From JAYPWI01 sp964629575 (GTDB lineage Bacteria; Actinomycetota; Acidimicrobiia; Acidimicrobiales; Poriferisodalaceae): 64,000 bases of DNA. The position numbers and the translations under genes were made by a program. Below, in pieces: positions 15,131 to 23,484 of this stretch. The notes under the pieces were generated by a model. It saw nothing but the letters and a program-made list of their open reading frames with translations. It ran no database searches and had not been told where the DNA came from. The stretch lies in assembly GCA_964629575.1 (NCBI GenBank), contig CAZVUM010000010.1, positions 1 to 64,000 of the forward strand, written 5' to 3'. Each line of letters opens with the position of its first letter. The stretch's first letter is position 1.

Positions 15131-16081
15131 ATGGCCAAGCGCGAGCACATCCCGCAGTCAGCTGACGAACTCACGGTCGAGTGGTTCCAGGACGCGATCG
15201 GCGCCCCAGCAGGCGGGATGATCACCGGGCTGTCGAAAGAGGTCATCGGCGCCGGGGTCGGCTTCATGGGAGAGCTGCACCGTTGCACGCTCGAGTGGCA
15301 GGACCGGCCCGAGGGCGCGCCACAATCGGTCATCGCCAAGATCCCGTCGAAGGTGGCAAAGAACCGTTCCCTCGGCGAAGGTCTCCAGGTCTACGAACGC
15401 GAGATCACCGTCTACGACGAGTTGCGGGACGACCTCGGGACACCCATCCCGCAGCACCTGTACAGCCGCATGGACCCCAATCCGGCGCCGTGGCTCGAGC
15501 GATTCTTCGTCTTGTTGTTCGAGAAGCTGCCGATCGGGGGCGTCGGGTGGGTCCTCAACCGCCTCATCGCCCTCGGCGCCAAGAGCAAGCGGCGCTACCT
15601 GCTCGTGATGGAGGACATCCACGACGCCCAGCCACCGTCNNNNNNNNNNNNNNNNNNNNNNNNNNNNNNNNNNNNNNNNNNNNNNNNNNNNNNNNNNNNN
15701 NNNNNNNNNNNNNNNNNNNNNNNNNNNNNNNNNNNNNNNAATCTGATGTTCCGCCCCAACGGAGACATCGTGGTGCTCGACTGGCAGATCCTCGGTTACG
15801 GGCGGGCCGGATGGGACGTTGCGTACTTCATCACGACGGCCCTCGAACCCCATCACCGCGACGAAGAGGAGCTGATGCTCCGCACATACCACGACGCACT
15901 CGTCGCTGAGGGGATCACGGACTACAGCTTCGAGGACCTCGTGGCCGACTGCGAGCTCACCAAAGAGGTGTTCGTGCACCGCATGGTGGCCGGCGACGAC
16001 CTTCTCGACACCGAGATGGAAGGTCAGGACGAGGGCTTGGTGAACGTGCTCGTCCAGCGGATTGCCGGCTGGGTCAGCTGA
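15131..16081 (+). CDS. APH-type phosphotransferase, interrupted by gap
   Basis: Aminoglycoside-phosphotransferase/choline-kinase fold, about 316 codons including the gap. The N-lobe has the nucleotide-lysine strand SVIAKIPSK and LLVMEDIHDA. After the gap come the C-lobe NLMFRPNGDIVVLDWQILGY, with its Mg-binding Asp, and GWDVAYFI. The HGDxxxxN catalytic loop falls in the gap. Such kinase-like genes are frequent beside CoA-ligase and acyl-CoA genes in actinobacteria, so a lipid-alcohol or metabolite kinase is more likely than antibiotic resistance. Its end overlaps the convergent CoA-transferase by 8 bp. Confidence 0.82.
   Translation: MAKREHIPQSADELTVEWFQDAIGAPAGGMITGLSKEVIGAGVGFMGELHRCTLEWQDRPEGAPQSVIAKIPSKVAKNRSLGEGLQVYEREITVYDELRDDLGTPIPQHLYSRMDPNPAPWLERFFVLLFEKLPIGGVGWVLNRLIALGAKSKRRYLLVMEDIHDAQPPXXXXXXXXXXXXXXXXXXXXXXXXXXXXXXXXXXNLMFRPNGDIVVLDWQILGYGRAGWDVAYFITTALEPHHRDEEELMLRTYHDALVAEGITDYSFEDLVADCELTKEVFVHRMVAGDDLLDTEMEGQDEGLVNVLVQRIAGWVS
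15640..15739. other. Assembly gap (100 N) inside phosphotransferase
   Basis: Exactly 100 N. It removes the catalytic loop region of the surrounding kinase-like gene. Confidence 0.99.
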
Positions 16082-18422
16082 ACAAACCGTCGCCGATTCC
16101 CTCGGCGACCTCGTCGAAGTCGAGGCCGGCGAGCTCGGTCCACACCTCGAAGTTGTGCTCTCCCAGGTAGGCGGGGGAGAAGAGGCGCGGGATCAACCGA
16201 TCGCCGTCCCAGACCGCGGGAAACGTGTCGGTCCGTCGCGGCCCGAACACGTCGTGGTCGACGTCGATCCAGAATTCACGGTCGCGCAACTGCGGGTCGT
16301 CGTCGGCAAGATGTCCTGCGTGCTGGGCCACTCCGGCCGGTACGCCGACCGCCTGGAGGGCCTCCATGGCCTCGGTCGCTGTTCGTTCGCCCGCCCATCG
16401 CGTGAGGGAGGCGTCGATCGACGCTCGCGCTGCCCGACGGCCGTCTGCTGTGGCGAGGGCAGGGTCGCGCAGCGATTCGTCACCCACCACCCCGACGAGC
16501 CGGGCCCATTGGGCGTCGTCGCAGGCGGTGAGGGCGACGAATCCGTCGGTGGATCGGTACACCTCATTGGGCACGTGGTCGGCCATCCCGTCGCGGTTGC
16601 CGCGGGGCTGTGGCGCGGTCCCGTTCGACAGCTGATCCAGCAGGGCCGACCCGATGCAGTACGTCCCCACCTCGAGCTGGGCCATGTCGATCTTCTGGCC
16701 GAGCCCGGTGCGGTCGCGCTCGTACAGGGCCGCGAGCAGCGACGTTGCTGCGCCGAAACCGGCGAGGTGATCGTTGAGCGAGAAACCGGGGCCCACGTCG
16801 CCGCGGTCCTCGAAGTTGGTGAGGTGGGTGATGCCGCACACGGCGTGAACGGTCGGGGCGTAGGAGATCACGTGCTTCCACGGTCCGTCGTGGCCGCAGC
16901 CCGACATCGTCACGTAGATGAGCCCGGGGTTCCATTCGTGGACGGTCTCCCAATCGAGGCCCCACGACTCGAGCACCCCGGCGCTGTAGTTCTCGATGAG
17001 GACGTCGCAGTTCTCGATCAAGCGGCGGACCACGCCGAGCGCCTCGGGATGCTTGATGTCGAGGGTTGCGGAGCGCTTGGAGCGGTTCCACACGAAGTAG
17101 TAAGGGAAATCCGGCGAGTTGACGATCGTCGCCCGTTCCTCGGTCTGGATCTTGACGATGTCCGCGCCGAGGTCGCCGAGCATCCGGGCGGCGAAGGGGC
17201 CGGCCAGCACCCAGGTGAAGTCGGCAACCCGAAGACCGTCGAGAGGCCGTTCGAGGCGATCCGATGAGCGCAGCGCGGTCTGTGGCCGATCCCCCCACTC
17301 CGAGAGCAACTCGCTCAGGGCGGCGTCGCCGTCGCTGGGCGGCCCGCCCCGGTGGTCGCCGCCGCTGAAGCGCACCAGGCGACCTGGTGCTCGCACCCCG
17401 CGTTCTTCGTCGAGGTCGCGGTAGAAGTCCCGGTGCTCGAACTGCGGGATCTCGGCGACGGCCGGAATGTCGTGGACGCCGCCGAAGGCGACATGGCGGT
17501 CCTGCGCCGTCCACCACAGTTCCATCGCGTCCTCGTCGGCGATCCAGCGACGGATGCCATCCATGATCTCGTCGATGCGCTCCAGCACCTCAGCGGGCTC
17601 GATGCCCTTCCACGCGTGCGCGTCCTCGAACCCGGTCTCCAGCATCCAGTCGAAGAGCAGTTCCGCTGTTGGGGTGGGCGTGATCATCGTGTAGCCCGTG
17701 CCGCACTTGGCCAGGTCGTAGGCGCGCAGCCAGTGCAGCGCTCCCTGCCGCTCCGCCAGCTTGGGGATCGGCAGCAGATCGTCGAAGAACCACTGCATGA
17801 AGATGTTCTCGATCGAGCCGGTCAGCGCCTCGTGGATCGATACATCGACGTGCCGACCCGCTCCGTCCGCGGCCGCGGCGCGCACGCCCGCGAGCGCGCT
17901 GATGGCACCGACGAACCCCGCGTAGTTGTACGCCTGCCACCCCCACACATTGAGCGGTCGGTCGGCGAGGCCGGTGACCGCCATGACGCCACCGAGGGCG
18001 GACGACACGAGGTCGGAGCTCGCCCAGTGTGAACGTGGACCGGTGTGACCAAAAGGGGTGATCGACACGTGGACGAGCGACGGGTTCTCTGCTTTCAGGC
18101 GCTCATGGCCGAGGCCGAACCCTTCGAGTTCGCCCGGTGCGCGCGTCTCGATCAGAACGTCTGCCCGGGTGATCAGCTCGGGATAGTCATCACGGCCTTC
18201 GTCGGTCGCGAGATCGATCGGAGCGCGCCGCTTGTCGCCGTCGTACCACCAGTCGAGAACGCCACCGAACGCCGCGGCGTCGCCGTTCATCGGCCTGCCG
18301 CTCGAGCCTGACGTGTTGACGCGGATGACGTCGGCGCCCATGTCGGCGAGGAGCTTGGTCGCGAAGCGGCCGCTGTCGTCGGTGTCGTCGACGACGCGAA
18401 GACCGGCGAGCGGGCCGGTCAT
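16074..18422 (-). CDS. Double-length CaiB/BaiF (family III) CoA-transferase
   Basis: A second tandem fusion of two family III CoA-transferase units (782 residues, split near 395). Each half has its own N-terminal Rossmann-like opening (LRVVDDTDDSGRFATKLLAD and LRVADFTWVLAGPFAARML) and its own substrate-domain signature. The catalytic acidic position is Glu in both (RHVDVSIHEAL and QKIDMAQLEVG), unlike the Gln in the first half of the paralogue at 782. Its start overlaps the stop of the upstream LLM gene by 4 bp, giving an operon of serine hydrolase, LLM enzyme and CoA-transferase. Substrate unknown. Confidence 0.88.
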   Translation of the reverse strand: MTGPLAGLRVVDDTDDSGRFATKLLADMGADVIRVNTSGSSGRPMNGDAAAFGGVLDWWYDGDKRRAPIDLATDEGRDDYPELITRADVLIETRAPGELEGFGLGHERLKAENPSLVHVSITPFGHTGPRSHWASSDLVSSALGGVMAVTGLADRPLNVWGWQAYNYAGFVGAISALAGVRAAAADGAGRHVDVSIHEALTGSIENIFMQWFFDDLLPIPKLAERQGALHWLRAYDLAKCGTGYTMITPTPTAELLFDWMLETGFEDAHAWKGIEPAEVLERIDEIMDGIRRWIADEDAMELWWTAQDRHVAFGGVHDIPAVAEIPQFEHRDFYRDLDEERGVRAPGRLVRFSGGDHRGGPPSDGDAALSELLSEWGDRPQTALRSSDRLERPLDGLRVADFTWVLAGPFAARMLGDLGADIVKIQTEERATIVNSPDFPYYFVWNRSKRSATLDIKHPEALGVVRRLIENCDVLIENYSAGVLESWGLDWETVHEWNPGLIYVTMSGCGHDGPWKHVISYAPTVHAVCGITHLTNFEDRGDVGPGFSLNDHLAGFGAATSLLAALYERDRTGLGQKIDMAQLEVGTYCIGSALLDQLSNGTAPQPRGNRDGMADHVPNEVYRSTDGFVALTACDDAQWARLVGVVGDESLRDPALATADGRRAARASIDASLTRWAGERTATEAMEALQAVGVPAGVAQHAGHLADDDPQLRDREFWIDVDHDVFGPRRTDTFPAVWDGDRLIPRLFSPAYLGEHNFEVWTELAGLDFDEVAEGIGDGLFS

Positions 18423-19258
18423 CCCCTCGTTCCGATGAAGCGGTCGGCGAAGGCGTCGAGCGCGCTGTGGATCTCGTCGACGTCACCCGTGTTGAGTGAC
18501 AGGACGAGTTCGCTGGCTCCGGCGCGCGAGTACGCCTCGATCGCCTCATCGTCGATTCGCGACATGTCGAGCCGAACCTGCACCACTCCGGGGACGCCCT
18601 CGCGTCCGACCGCTTCGGCCTCGCCGCGAATTGTGGCCAGACGATCGGCCACGCCGTCTGGCGAGACCATCATGGGATGCCAGCCGTCGCCGAGCCGTGC
18701 GACGCGACGAAGGGCCGGGGGTCGGTTGCCGCCGATCACGATGCGCGGATGGGGATCCTGGAGCGGCTTGGGGCTGGTGACCACGCCCTCGAACGAGAAG
18801 TTGTCACCGTCGAAGGTCGCCTCATCCTCGGTCCACAGCCGGAGCATCACCTCGATGAATTCATCGGAGTACCGCCCGCGGCCGTCGTAGTCGACACCGA
18901 GGACGTCGTTCTCCTCGGGGAGGCTCCCCACGCCGAGGCCGACGTCGAGACGGCCGCCACAGAGGTGATCGAGGGTCGCGATCTCCTTGGCCAGCACCAT
19001 GGGGTGCAGGTATGGCATCACCAGCACGCTTGTTCCGAGTCGCACCCGCTGGGTCTGCGAGGCGATCCACGTGAGGGTGACCAGCGCGTCGTGGTACGGC
19101 AGCTGTCCGAGCCGATCCTGCACGTACCCGATGTTGATGACGTGGTGGTTGACCCATACAGAGTCGAAACCGACCTCCTCGGCATGGACGCCGAGGGCGA
19201 CGACGTCGTGGGGGTCCTCGACGCCGAAGTTGTTGGGAACGGTGAATCCGAACTGCAT
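18419..19258 (-). CDS. LLM-class (probably F420-dependent) oxidoreductase
   Basis: A 279-residue luciferase-like oxidoreductase. Diagnostic parts are MQFGFTVPNNFG at the N-terminus, GFDSVWVNHHVIN, the VRLGTSVLVMPYLHPMVLA strand, CGGRLDVGLGVGSLPEE for cofactor phosphate binding, and PRIVIGGNRPPALRRVARLG. The layout fits the TIGR03619-type F420-dependent family. Tight coupling to the fused CoA-transferase (4-bp overlap) and to the serine hydrolase upstream (3-bp spacing) suggests that it reduces or oxidises the same acyl compound. Confidence 0.9.
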   Translation of the reverse strand: MQFGFTVPNNFGVEDPHDVVALGVHAEEVGFDSVWVNHHVINIGYVQDRLGQLPYHDALVTLTWIASQTQRVRLGTSVLVMPYLHPMVLAKEIATLDHLCGGRLDVGLGVGSLPEENDVLGVDYDGRGRYSDEFIEVMLRLWTEDEATFDGDNFSFEGVVTSPKPLQDPHPRIVIGGNRPPALRRVARLGDGWHPMMVSPDGVADRLATIRGEAEAVGREGVPGVVQVRLDMSRIDDEAIEAYSRAGASELVLSLNTGDVDEIHSALDAFADRFIGTRG

Positions 19259-19261
19259 CGT

Positions 19262-20389
19262 TCACTCCACCGGGGTCGTGCACAGGCCGGCGAGGCTGCC
19301 GATGGATGTGTCGCGACGAGGTTGGCGAATCTCGTGCCTGTCCCGGCCGTTGGTGGTGTAGCCGATGGACAGGCCCGTCTCCGGGTCGGCCCACGCGAGC
19401 TGACCTCCTGCGCCGTTGTGGCCGAACGCACCCGCGGAGACTGTTCGCCCCAGGCCGCGCATGTTCGACATGCCGTCGTCGCCGGCGAGGATGAGCCCGA
19501 GCGATCGATTGGCCGGAACGCCCATGGGGTCGGGGAGGCTGTTGCGCACGCGGCCCGTCGTGTCGGCCAGCATGGCGGGATCCCACAGGTCGTCTGGATT
19601 GTGGAGCAGGCCTTGGTAGAAGAGGGCCAGATCGAGCGCTCGCGCATACCCACCGCCGCCGGGCACGCCGAGCTCCTTCACGTCGGGTTCGTTGAAGCGC
19701 AGGATGAGCTCGTCGGTGACCTCGGTCGCGGGGAGTTCGCGGACGCCGAACGCCGCCTCGAGCTCGTCTGGTGTGGCGTTCTCCCCGGTGATCACCAGCT
19801 CGGTGATGTCGTCCTGCTGATCTGCGGGAATGCCCACGATGCGCGGGAGATCGAGCGGAGCGGTGACCCGACGCTCGACCTCGTCGCGGTAGTCGTTGCC
19901 TGTCACCTCCTCCATGATCTCCGCCATCACCCAGTGCGCCGTGGTCGGGTGGTACTCGAAGCGCGTGCCCGGCTCCCAGTTGAGGCGCCAGCGGGCGAAT
20001 GCCTCGCGGCGGCCCTGCTTCGTCGACCAAGCCGGCGGGCCGAGGGGTGCATGCGGAAACCCCGAGGTGTGGAGCATCACCTGCTCGACGGTGATGGCCT
20101 CCTTGTCGTTTGAACCGAACTCAGGCACGTAGTTGGCGACGGTGGCGCTCTCCTCGACCGCACCCTCACTGATCAGCTGCCACATCGCGGCCGCGACGAA
20201 CGCCTTGGTCGCCGAGAAGATGCAATATCGGCTGTCGTCGCTCGCGTCGCCGAAGGTCTGCTGGGCCACGATCTCGCCTTCGAAACCCAGCGCGATCTGA
20301 CAGCTCGGCAACAGTCCGGCGTCGACTTCTTGACGGCACCGGTCGAGGAGTGCATCGACCCGTTCCTGGATGACTGTGTGTCCGCTCAC
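19262..20389 (-). CDS. Beta-lactamase-family serine hydrolase (EstB-like)
   Basis: About 375 residues of the class C beta-lactamase/esterase fold, usually carboxylesterases or peptidases rather than resistance enzymes. The SxxK motif is seen as FSATKAFVAAAMW. The second catalytic Tyr is in YHPTTAHWVMAEI, as in EstB-like esterases, and a C-terminal FGHNGAGGQLAWADP block replaces the KTG box. The start is uncertain: GTG at 20389 begins VSGHTVIQERVD, but the frame stays open to 20500. No signal peptide is evident. First gene of the LLM/CoA-transferase operon. Confidence 0.85.
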   Translation of the reverse strand: MSGHTVIQERVDALLDRCRQEVDAGLLPSCQIALGFEGEIVAQQTFGDASDDSRYCIFSATKAFVAAAMWQLISEGAVEESATVANYVPEFGSNDKEAITVEQVMLHTSGFPHAPLGPPAWSTKQGRREAFARWRLNWEPGTRFEYHPTTAHWVMAEIMEEVTGNDYRDEVERRVTAPLDLPRIVGIPADQQDDITELVITGENATPDELEAAFGVRELPATEVTDELILRFNEPDVKELGVPGGGGYARALDLALFYQGLLHNPDDLWDPAMLADTTGRVRNSLPDPMGVPANRSLGLILAGDDGMSNMRGLGRTVSAGAFGHNGAGGQLAWADPETGLSIGYTTNGRDRHEIRQPRRDTSIGSLAGLCTTPVE

Positions 20390-20486
20390 CCTCCGGGGTC
20401 TAGCACCAACGATGCGTCGCTCGCCCACCTCGCCGGCGTCCATGCCCCGCTCGGAAGCTTTCGAAAAAGATGAGCTGCTGAATTTG

Positions 20487-20531
20487 CGTTCAGTAAGCAC
20501 CGTCGTTAATGTCCTGATCGATCGTTCGGTA
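20487..20531. promoter_or_regulatory. Two CGTTCRGTA half sites in a divergent promoter region
   Basis: CGTTCAGTA (20487-20495) and CGTTCGGTA (20523-20531), 36 bp apart, match the complement of the TACTGAACG segment at the 15.1 kb operator. They sit between the serine-hydrolase operon and the rightward transcribed region, so they may regulate either. A TTGCGT box 16 nt before a TTAAT box at 20506 could be the rightward promoter. Confidence 0.4.
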
Positions 20532-20718
20532 CGGGTCCTGGGTCATCCAGGTGCGACCCAGCACCCACGCCGAGCGTGACCAGCTGGCACCGCTTTCCAC
20601 GGGGGAGGTGTCAGCAGCCAAAAGGGGGGGACCCGACGCTTCGGCTCGGTAACCGATCTTCCCCACAACGCACGGACAGCGATGGACGGGGCGCCCGAAA
20701 CGGGTGCCCCGTCCTTTT
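20517..20718 (+). ncRNA. Candidate structured RNA or leader with strong terminator
   Basis: A gene-free stretch with a chain of stable hairpins. CTGGGTC/GACCCAG (20538-20561) is a perfect 7-bp stem, and CACGC-CGA-GCGTG lies at 20566-20578. GCTGGCACC/GGTGTCAGC (20583-20615) is 9 bp with one wobble. A G7 tract and a GCTTCGGC tetraloop element follow, then a 14-bp terminator stem. No convincing ORF fits it. I compared it by eye with TPP, SAM, glycine, c-di-GMP, 6S and SRP signatures and found no match. It is either a free small RNA of about 200 nt or an attenuating leader of the LLM-ligase operon that starts at 20912. Start position is a guess. Confidence 0.45.
20684..20718 (+). terminator. Rho-independent terminator, 14-bp stem with TTTT
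   Basis: GGACGGGGCGCCCG (20684-20697), loop AAA, CGGGTGCCCCGTCC (20701-20714), then TTTT. Fourteen pairs with one G-T wobble, the strongest terminator in the window. No upstream protein gene on this strand needs it, which supports a small RNA or attenuator. Confidence 0.85.
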
Positions 20719-20816
20719 GCTGTCATTCGAGAGGTTGCCCACTCGTCTCCTGCTGCCTTGGTGAGCTCGCGCCGGCCTGGCCACCCCGAGGTCATTCATC
20801 CCAAGGGGTGCACCCG

Positions 20817-20864
20817 TTCTGCCAGCTTGTGGGGTGGATGGGGTGCCCCTGGAAGCTGGCGGAA
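20817..20864. repeat. Inverted repeat, family C copy 1
   Basis: TTCTGCCAGCTT (20817-20828) pairs with AAGCTGGCGGAA (20853-20864), one wobble, 24-nt loop, followed by a G tract. A related element with nearly the same arms and G tract lies at 39643-39690. This one stands between the terminator and the LLM gene start. Confidence 0.8.
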
Positions 20865-20911
20865 GGGGGGCCTAGGTTCTGGGGCCGACACCACAGGCGC
20901 AGGGGGACACA

Positions 20912-21832
20912 GTGAGCGACACGATCGAGTTCGGGCTGGCGATGAGGCGGGCCGACCAGGTGGCCGAGCAGGCCAAACAGATCGAGGACCTGGGCTACGA
21001 CTACGCGACCACCGGAGAGCACGTCTTCTTCCACGTCCCCTGCTCGAACGCGTTCATCTCGCTCGCCGTCGCCGCCGGGGCCACCACACGGCTCAAGCTC
21101 ATGTCGTCGATCACCCTGCTGCCTCTCTACCCGGCCGTCCTCGCGTCGAAGATGGCCGCTGCCCTCGACGTCGCCTCGGGCGGTCGGTTCCACCTCGGCA
21201 TCGGGGTCGGCGGCGAACTCCCCAAGGAATTCGAAGCCTCCGGCGTTCCGGTCAACGAGCGCGGTGCCCGCACCAACGAGGCGCTCGACATCATGCGCAA
21301 GCTCTTCAGCGAAGACGACGTCCACTACGACGGCCGCTTCAACACGCTCGGCGGCGTGACCCTCGAACCCAAGCCGATCCAACAGCCCGGCCCGCCGGTG
21401 TGGGTGTCCGGGCGCAAGGACGCAGCCTGGAAACGCGCCGCCCGCTACGGCGACGGCTGGCTCCCGTACATGTACACCCCCGAGATGCTCGCCGAATCCA
21501 ACGAGGCGATCGCCGGGTACCGCGCCGAGGAAGGGAACGACACTCCGGTGCAGAACGGGCTGTTCATCTTCTTCTGCTGCCACGAGGACAACGACACCGC
21601 GGTCGCCTACGCCAACGAGCGCCTGTCCAAGCAGTACAACCAGGACTTCACCAAGATGATCGACAAGTACGCGATCGCCGGTGATCCGGATCGATGCGTC
21701 GAGCGACTTCGGGAGTACACCGACGCGGGGGCTCGCACCGTCATCCTCAGCGCGGCCTCGCCCATGCACTACATCGACGAGGCCGAACGCTTCATGGCCG
21801 ACGAGGTACTCCCGCGGTTCAAGGACAGCTGA
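20912..21832 (+). CDS. LLM-class F420-dependent-type oxidoreductase
   Basis: A 306-residue luciferase-like oxidoreductase. It shows MSDTIEFGLAMRRADQVAEQ, GYDYATTGEHVFFHVPC, the SSITLLPLYPAVLASKMAA strand, RFHLGIGVGGELPKEFEASG, and GPPVWVSGRKDAAWKRAARY near the phosphate-binding region. GTG start, with the frame matching family homology from its first residues. Two bases separate its stop from the start of an acyl-CoA ligase, so the two form an operon. The pairing suggests redox on a CoA-activated acid. The cofactor is inferred to be F420. Confidence 0.9.
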   Translation: MSDTIEFGLAMRRADQVAEQAKQIEDLGYDYATTGEHVFFHVPCSNAFISLAVAAGATTRLKLMSSITLLPLYPAVLASKMAAALDVASGGRFHLGIGVGGELPKEFEASGVPVNERGARTNEALDIMRKLFSEDDVHYDGRFNTLGGVTLEPKPIQQPGPPVWVSGRKDAAWKRAARYGDGWLPYMYTPEMLAESNEAIAGYRAEEGNDTPVQNGLFIFFCCHEDNDTAVAYANERLSKQYNQDFTKMIDKYAIAGDPDRCVERLREYTDAGARTVILSAASPMHYIDEAERFMADEVLPRFKDS

Positions 21833-21834
21833 CG

Positions 21835-23475
21835 ATGGGCAGATTCTTCGAGACCACCCTCACCTCGGCCCGCATCGCCGAAGGAAGCGCAGGCGACTGG
21901 CCCGACCGCCTCTTCGACGCGGACCTCGAGCGGTGGGTCGTCGCGCAGCCGGGAGCTCCCGCCATCACCGATCGCTACGGCACGATGACGTGGGGCGAGT
22001 TCGGTGAGGAGGTCGACGCGGTCTCGAAGGGCCTGCTCGAGGTCGGTGCCCGGCCCGGGACCGTGGTGCAGGTTCAGCTTCCGAACTGGCGTCACTTCGC
22101 CGTCGCCGTCGCTGCCATCGAGAGAATCGGTGCGGTGGTGAATCCGGTTGCGCCGATCTTTCGCGCCAACGAGGTGACCGTGATGAGCGAGCTCGCCCAG
22201 CCCACTGTGGTGATCACCGCAGAGGACTTCCGTGGGTTCGAGCTCGGCGCCATGCACGCGGAGCTCCGCGAGCGGTGCAGCTGGGTCGAGGAGCTCGTCG
22301 TGGTGGGGGAGTCGGCCCCGGTCGACGCGATGACCTGGGACGAACTCGTCGAACAGGGTCGTTTCTCCTCCTACGACAAGGCGGCGGTGGACCTCCTCCG
22401 CCCGTCGTCGAACGACGTCTGCGAGGTGATGTTCACCTCTGGCACGACCGGCCAGCCCAAGGGAGTGATGCACACGCAGAACACCCTCAACGTGGCCGCC
22501 GACGTGTGGTTCGACGCCGTGGGCGAGGGACTGGATTCCTCGGAGGGGGTTCACGGACGGCCGGTGTTCCACATGGCGAGCACCCTGGCCCACCAGACCG
22601 GGTACCTGTACGGCATCCGCACGCCGCTCACGGCCGGAGGCCATGTCGTGTTCCAGGACGTGTGGGACCCGAACGAGTTCGTCGATCTCATCGAGGAACA
22701 CCGCATCGAGATCTCGATGGGCGCAACGCCGTTCCTCGCCGACGTCTTGGCGATCGACGGGGTCAGCGAACGGGATCTGTCGTCATGGAAGCGGTTCGTG
22801 TGCGCCGGCGCTGCGATTCCCGAGCCGGTCCTCGAGAAGGCGGATCAGCTGTTGCCGTGCGTCGTGATGCCGGGATGGGGCATGACCGAGTGCGGCTTGT
22901 TCACGGTGGGTCGGCCGAGCGACTCCTTCGAGCTCCGCCTGACCGACGGTTCGCCTGTGAAGGGGTTCAACGAGGTGCGAGTCGTCGATGAGGACGGCAA
23001 GCCGGTCGTCGGGGAGGAAGGCGACCTCGAGTGTCGAGGGTCGCTGCTGTTCGTCGGCTACGCGCAAGGTCGCGACCTGACGGAGTCCTGCTTCCGCGAC
23101 GGATGGTTCGACACCGGAGACAGAGCGATCATGAACGACGGCGGCTTCATCAAGATCGCCGGTCGCACCAAGGATCTGGTGATCCGCGGCGGTGAGAACG
23201 TGCCGGTGAAGGAGGTGGAGGACGTCTTGCTTCGCCACCCGCAGGTTGCCGGCGTGGCGATCGTCGGCAAGCCACACGAACGGTTGGGCGAGATCGGCTG
23301 CGCCTTCGTCCTGCCCTCTGGCGACCCACCGTCACTTCAGGAGCTCACCGAGTTTCTGGGCGAACACGACGTCACGCGCCAGTTCTGGCCCGAGGAGCTC
23401 GTGGTCGTCGACGACTTCCCGATGACTCCGTCAGGGAAGGTTCAGAAGTACAAGCTCCGCGCGACCTTCGGCTGA
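21835..23475 (+). CDS. AMP-binding acyl-CoA synthetase
   Basis: A 546-residue ATP-dependent acid-CoA ligase of the ANL superfamily. The ATP loop FTSGTTGQPKGVM lies near residue 200, the A5-like motif MPGWGMTECG near 345, and the hinge motif DGWFDTGDRAIMNDGGFIKI near 420-440. The C-terminal lysine PMTPSGKVQKYKLR is present. Cytoplasmic. The profile (VAAIERIGAVVNPVAPIFR) is of the medium-chain/cyclohexanecarboxylate ligase type. It starts 2 bp after the LLM gene and ends 9 bp before the convergent glycoside-hydrolase gene. Confidence 0.93.
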   Translation: MGRFFETTLTSARIAEGSAGDWPDRLFDADLERWVVAQPGAPAITDRYGTMTWGEFGEEVDAVSKGLLEVGARPGTVVQVQLPNWRHFAVAVAAIERIGAVVNPVAPIFRANEVTVMSELAQPTVVITAEDFRGFELGAMHAELRERCSWVEELVVVGESAPVDAMTWDELVEQGRFSSYDKAAVDLLRPSSNDVCEVMFTSGTTGQPKGVMHTQNTLNVAADVWFDAVGEGLDSSEGVHGRPVFHMASTLAHQTGYLYGIRTPLTAGGHVVFQDVWDPNEFVDLIEEHRIEISMGATPFLADVLAIDGVSERDLSSWKRFVCAGAAIPEPVLEKADQLLPCVVMPGWGMTECGLFTVGRPSDSFELRLTDGSPVKGFNEVRVVDEDGKPVVGEEGDLECRGSLLFVGYAQGRDLTESCFRDGWFDTGDRAIMNDGGFIKIAGRTKDLVIRGGENVPVKEVEDVLLRHPQVAGVAIVGKPHERLGEIGCAFVLPSGDPPSLQELTEFLGEHDVTRQFWPEELVVVDDFPMTPSGKVQKYKLRATFG

Positions 23476-23484
23476 GCGCCGAGG

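Noticed and set aside
15131..16081. Aminoglycoside resistance gene
   Set aside because: Only the general kinase fold is shared. Neighbours are acyl-CoA genes and the catalytic loop is hidden in the gap.
19262..20389. Antibiotic-resistance beta-lactamase
   Set aside because: Motif spacing fits EstB-like esterases, there is no signal peptide, and the context is catabolic.
20490..20795. A 101-codon minus-strand ORF in the gene-free region
   Set aside because: No homology and no ribosome site, and it covers the terminator hairpin. Structured RNA explains the sequence better.
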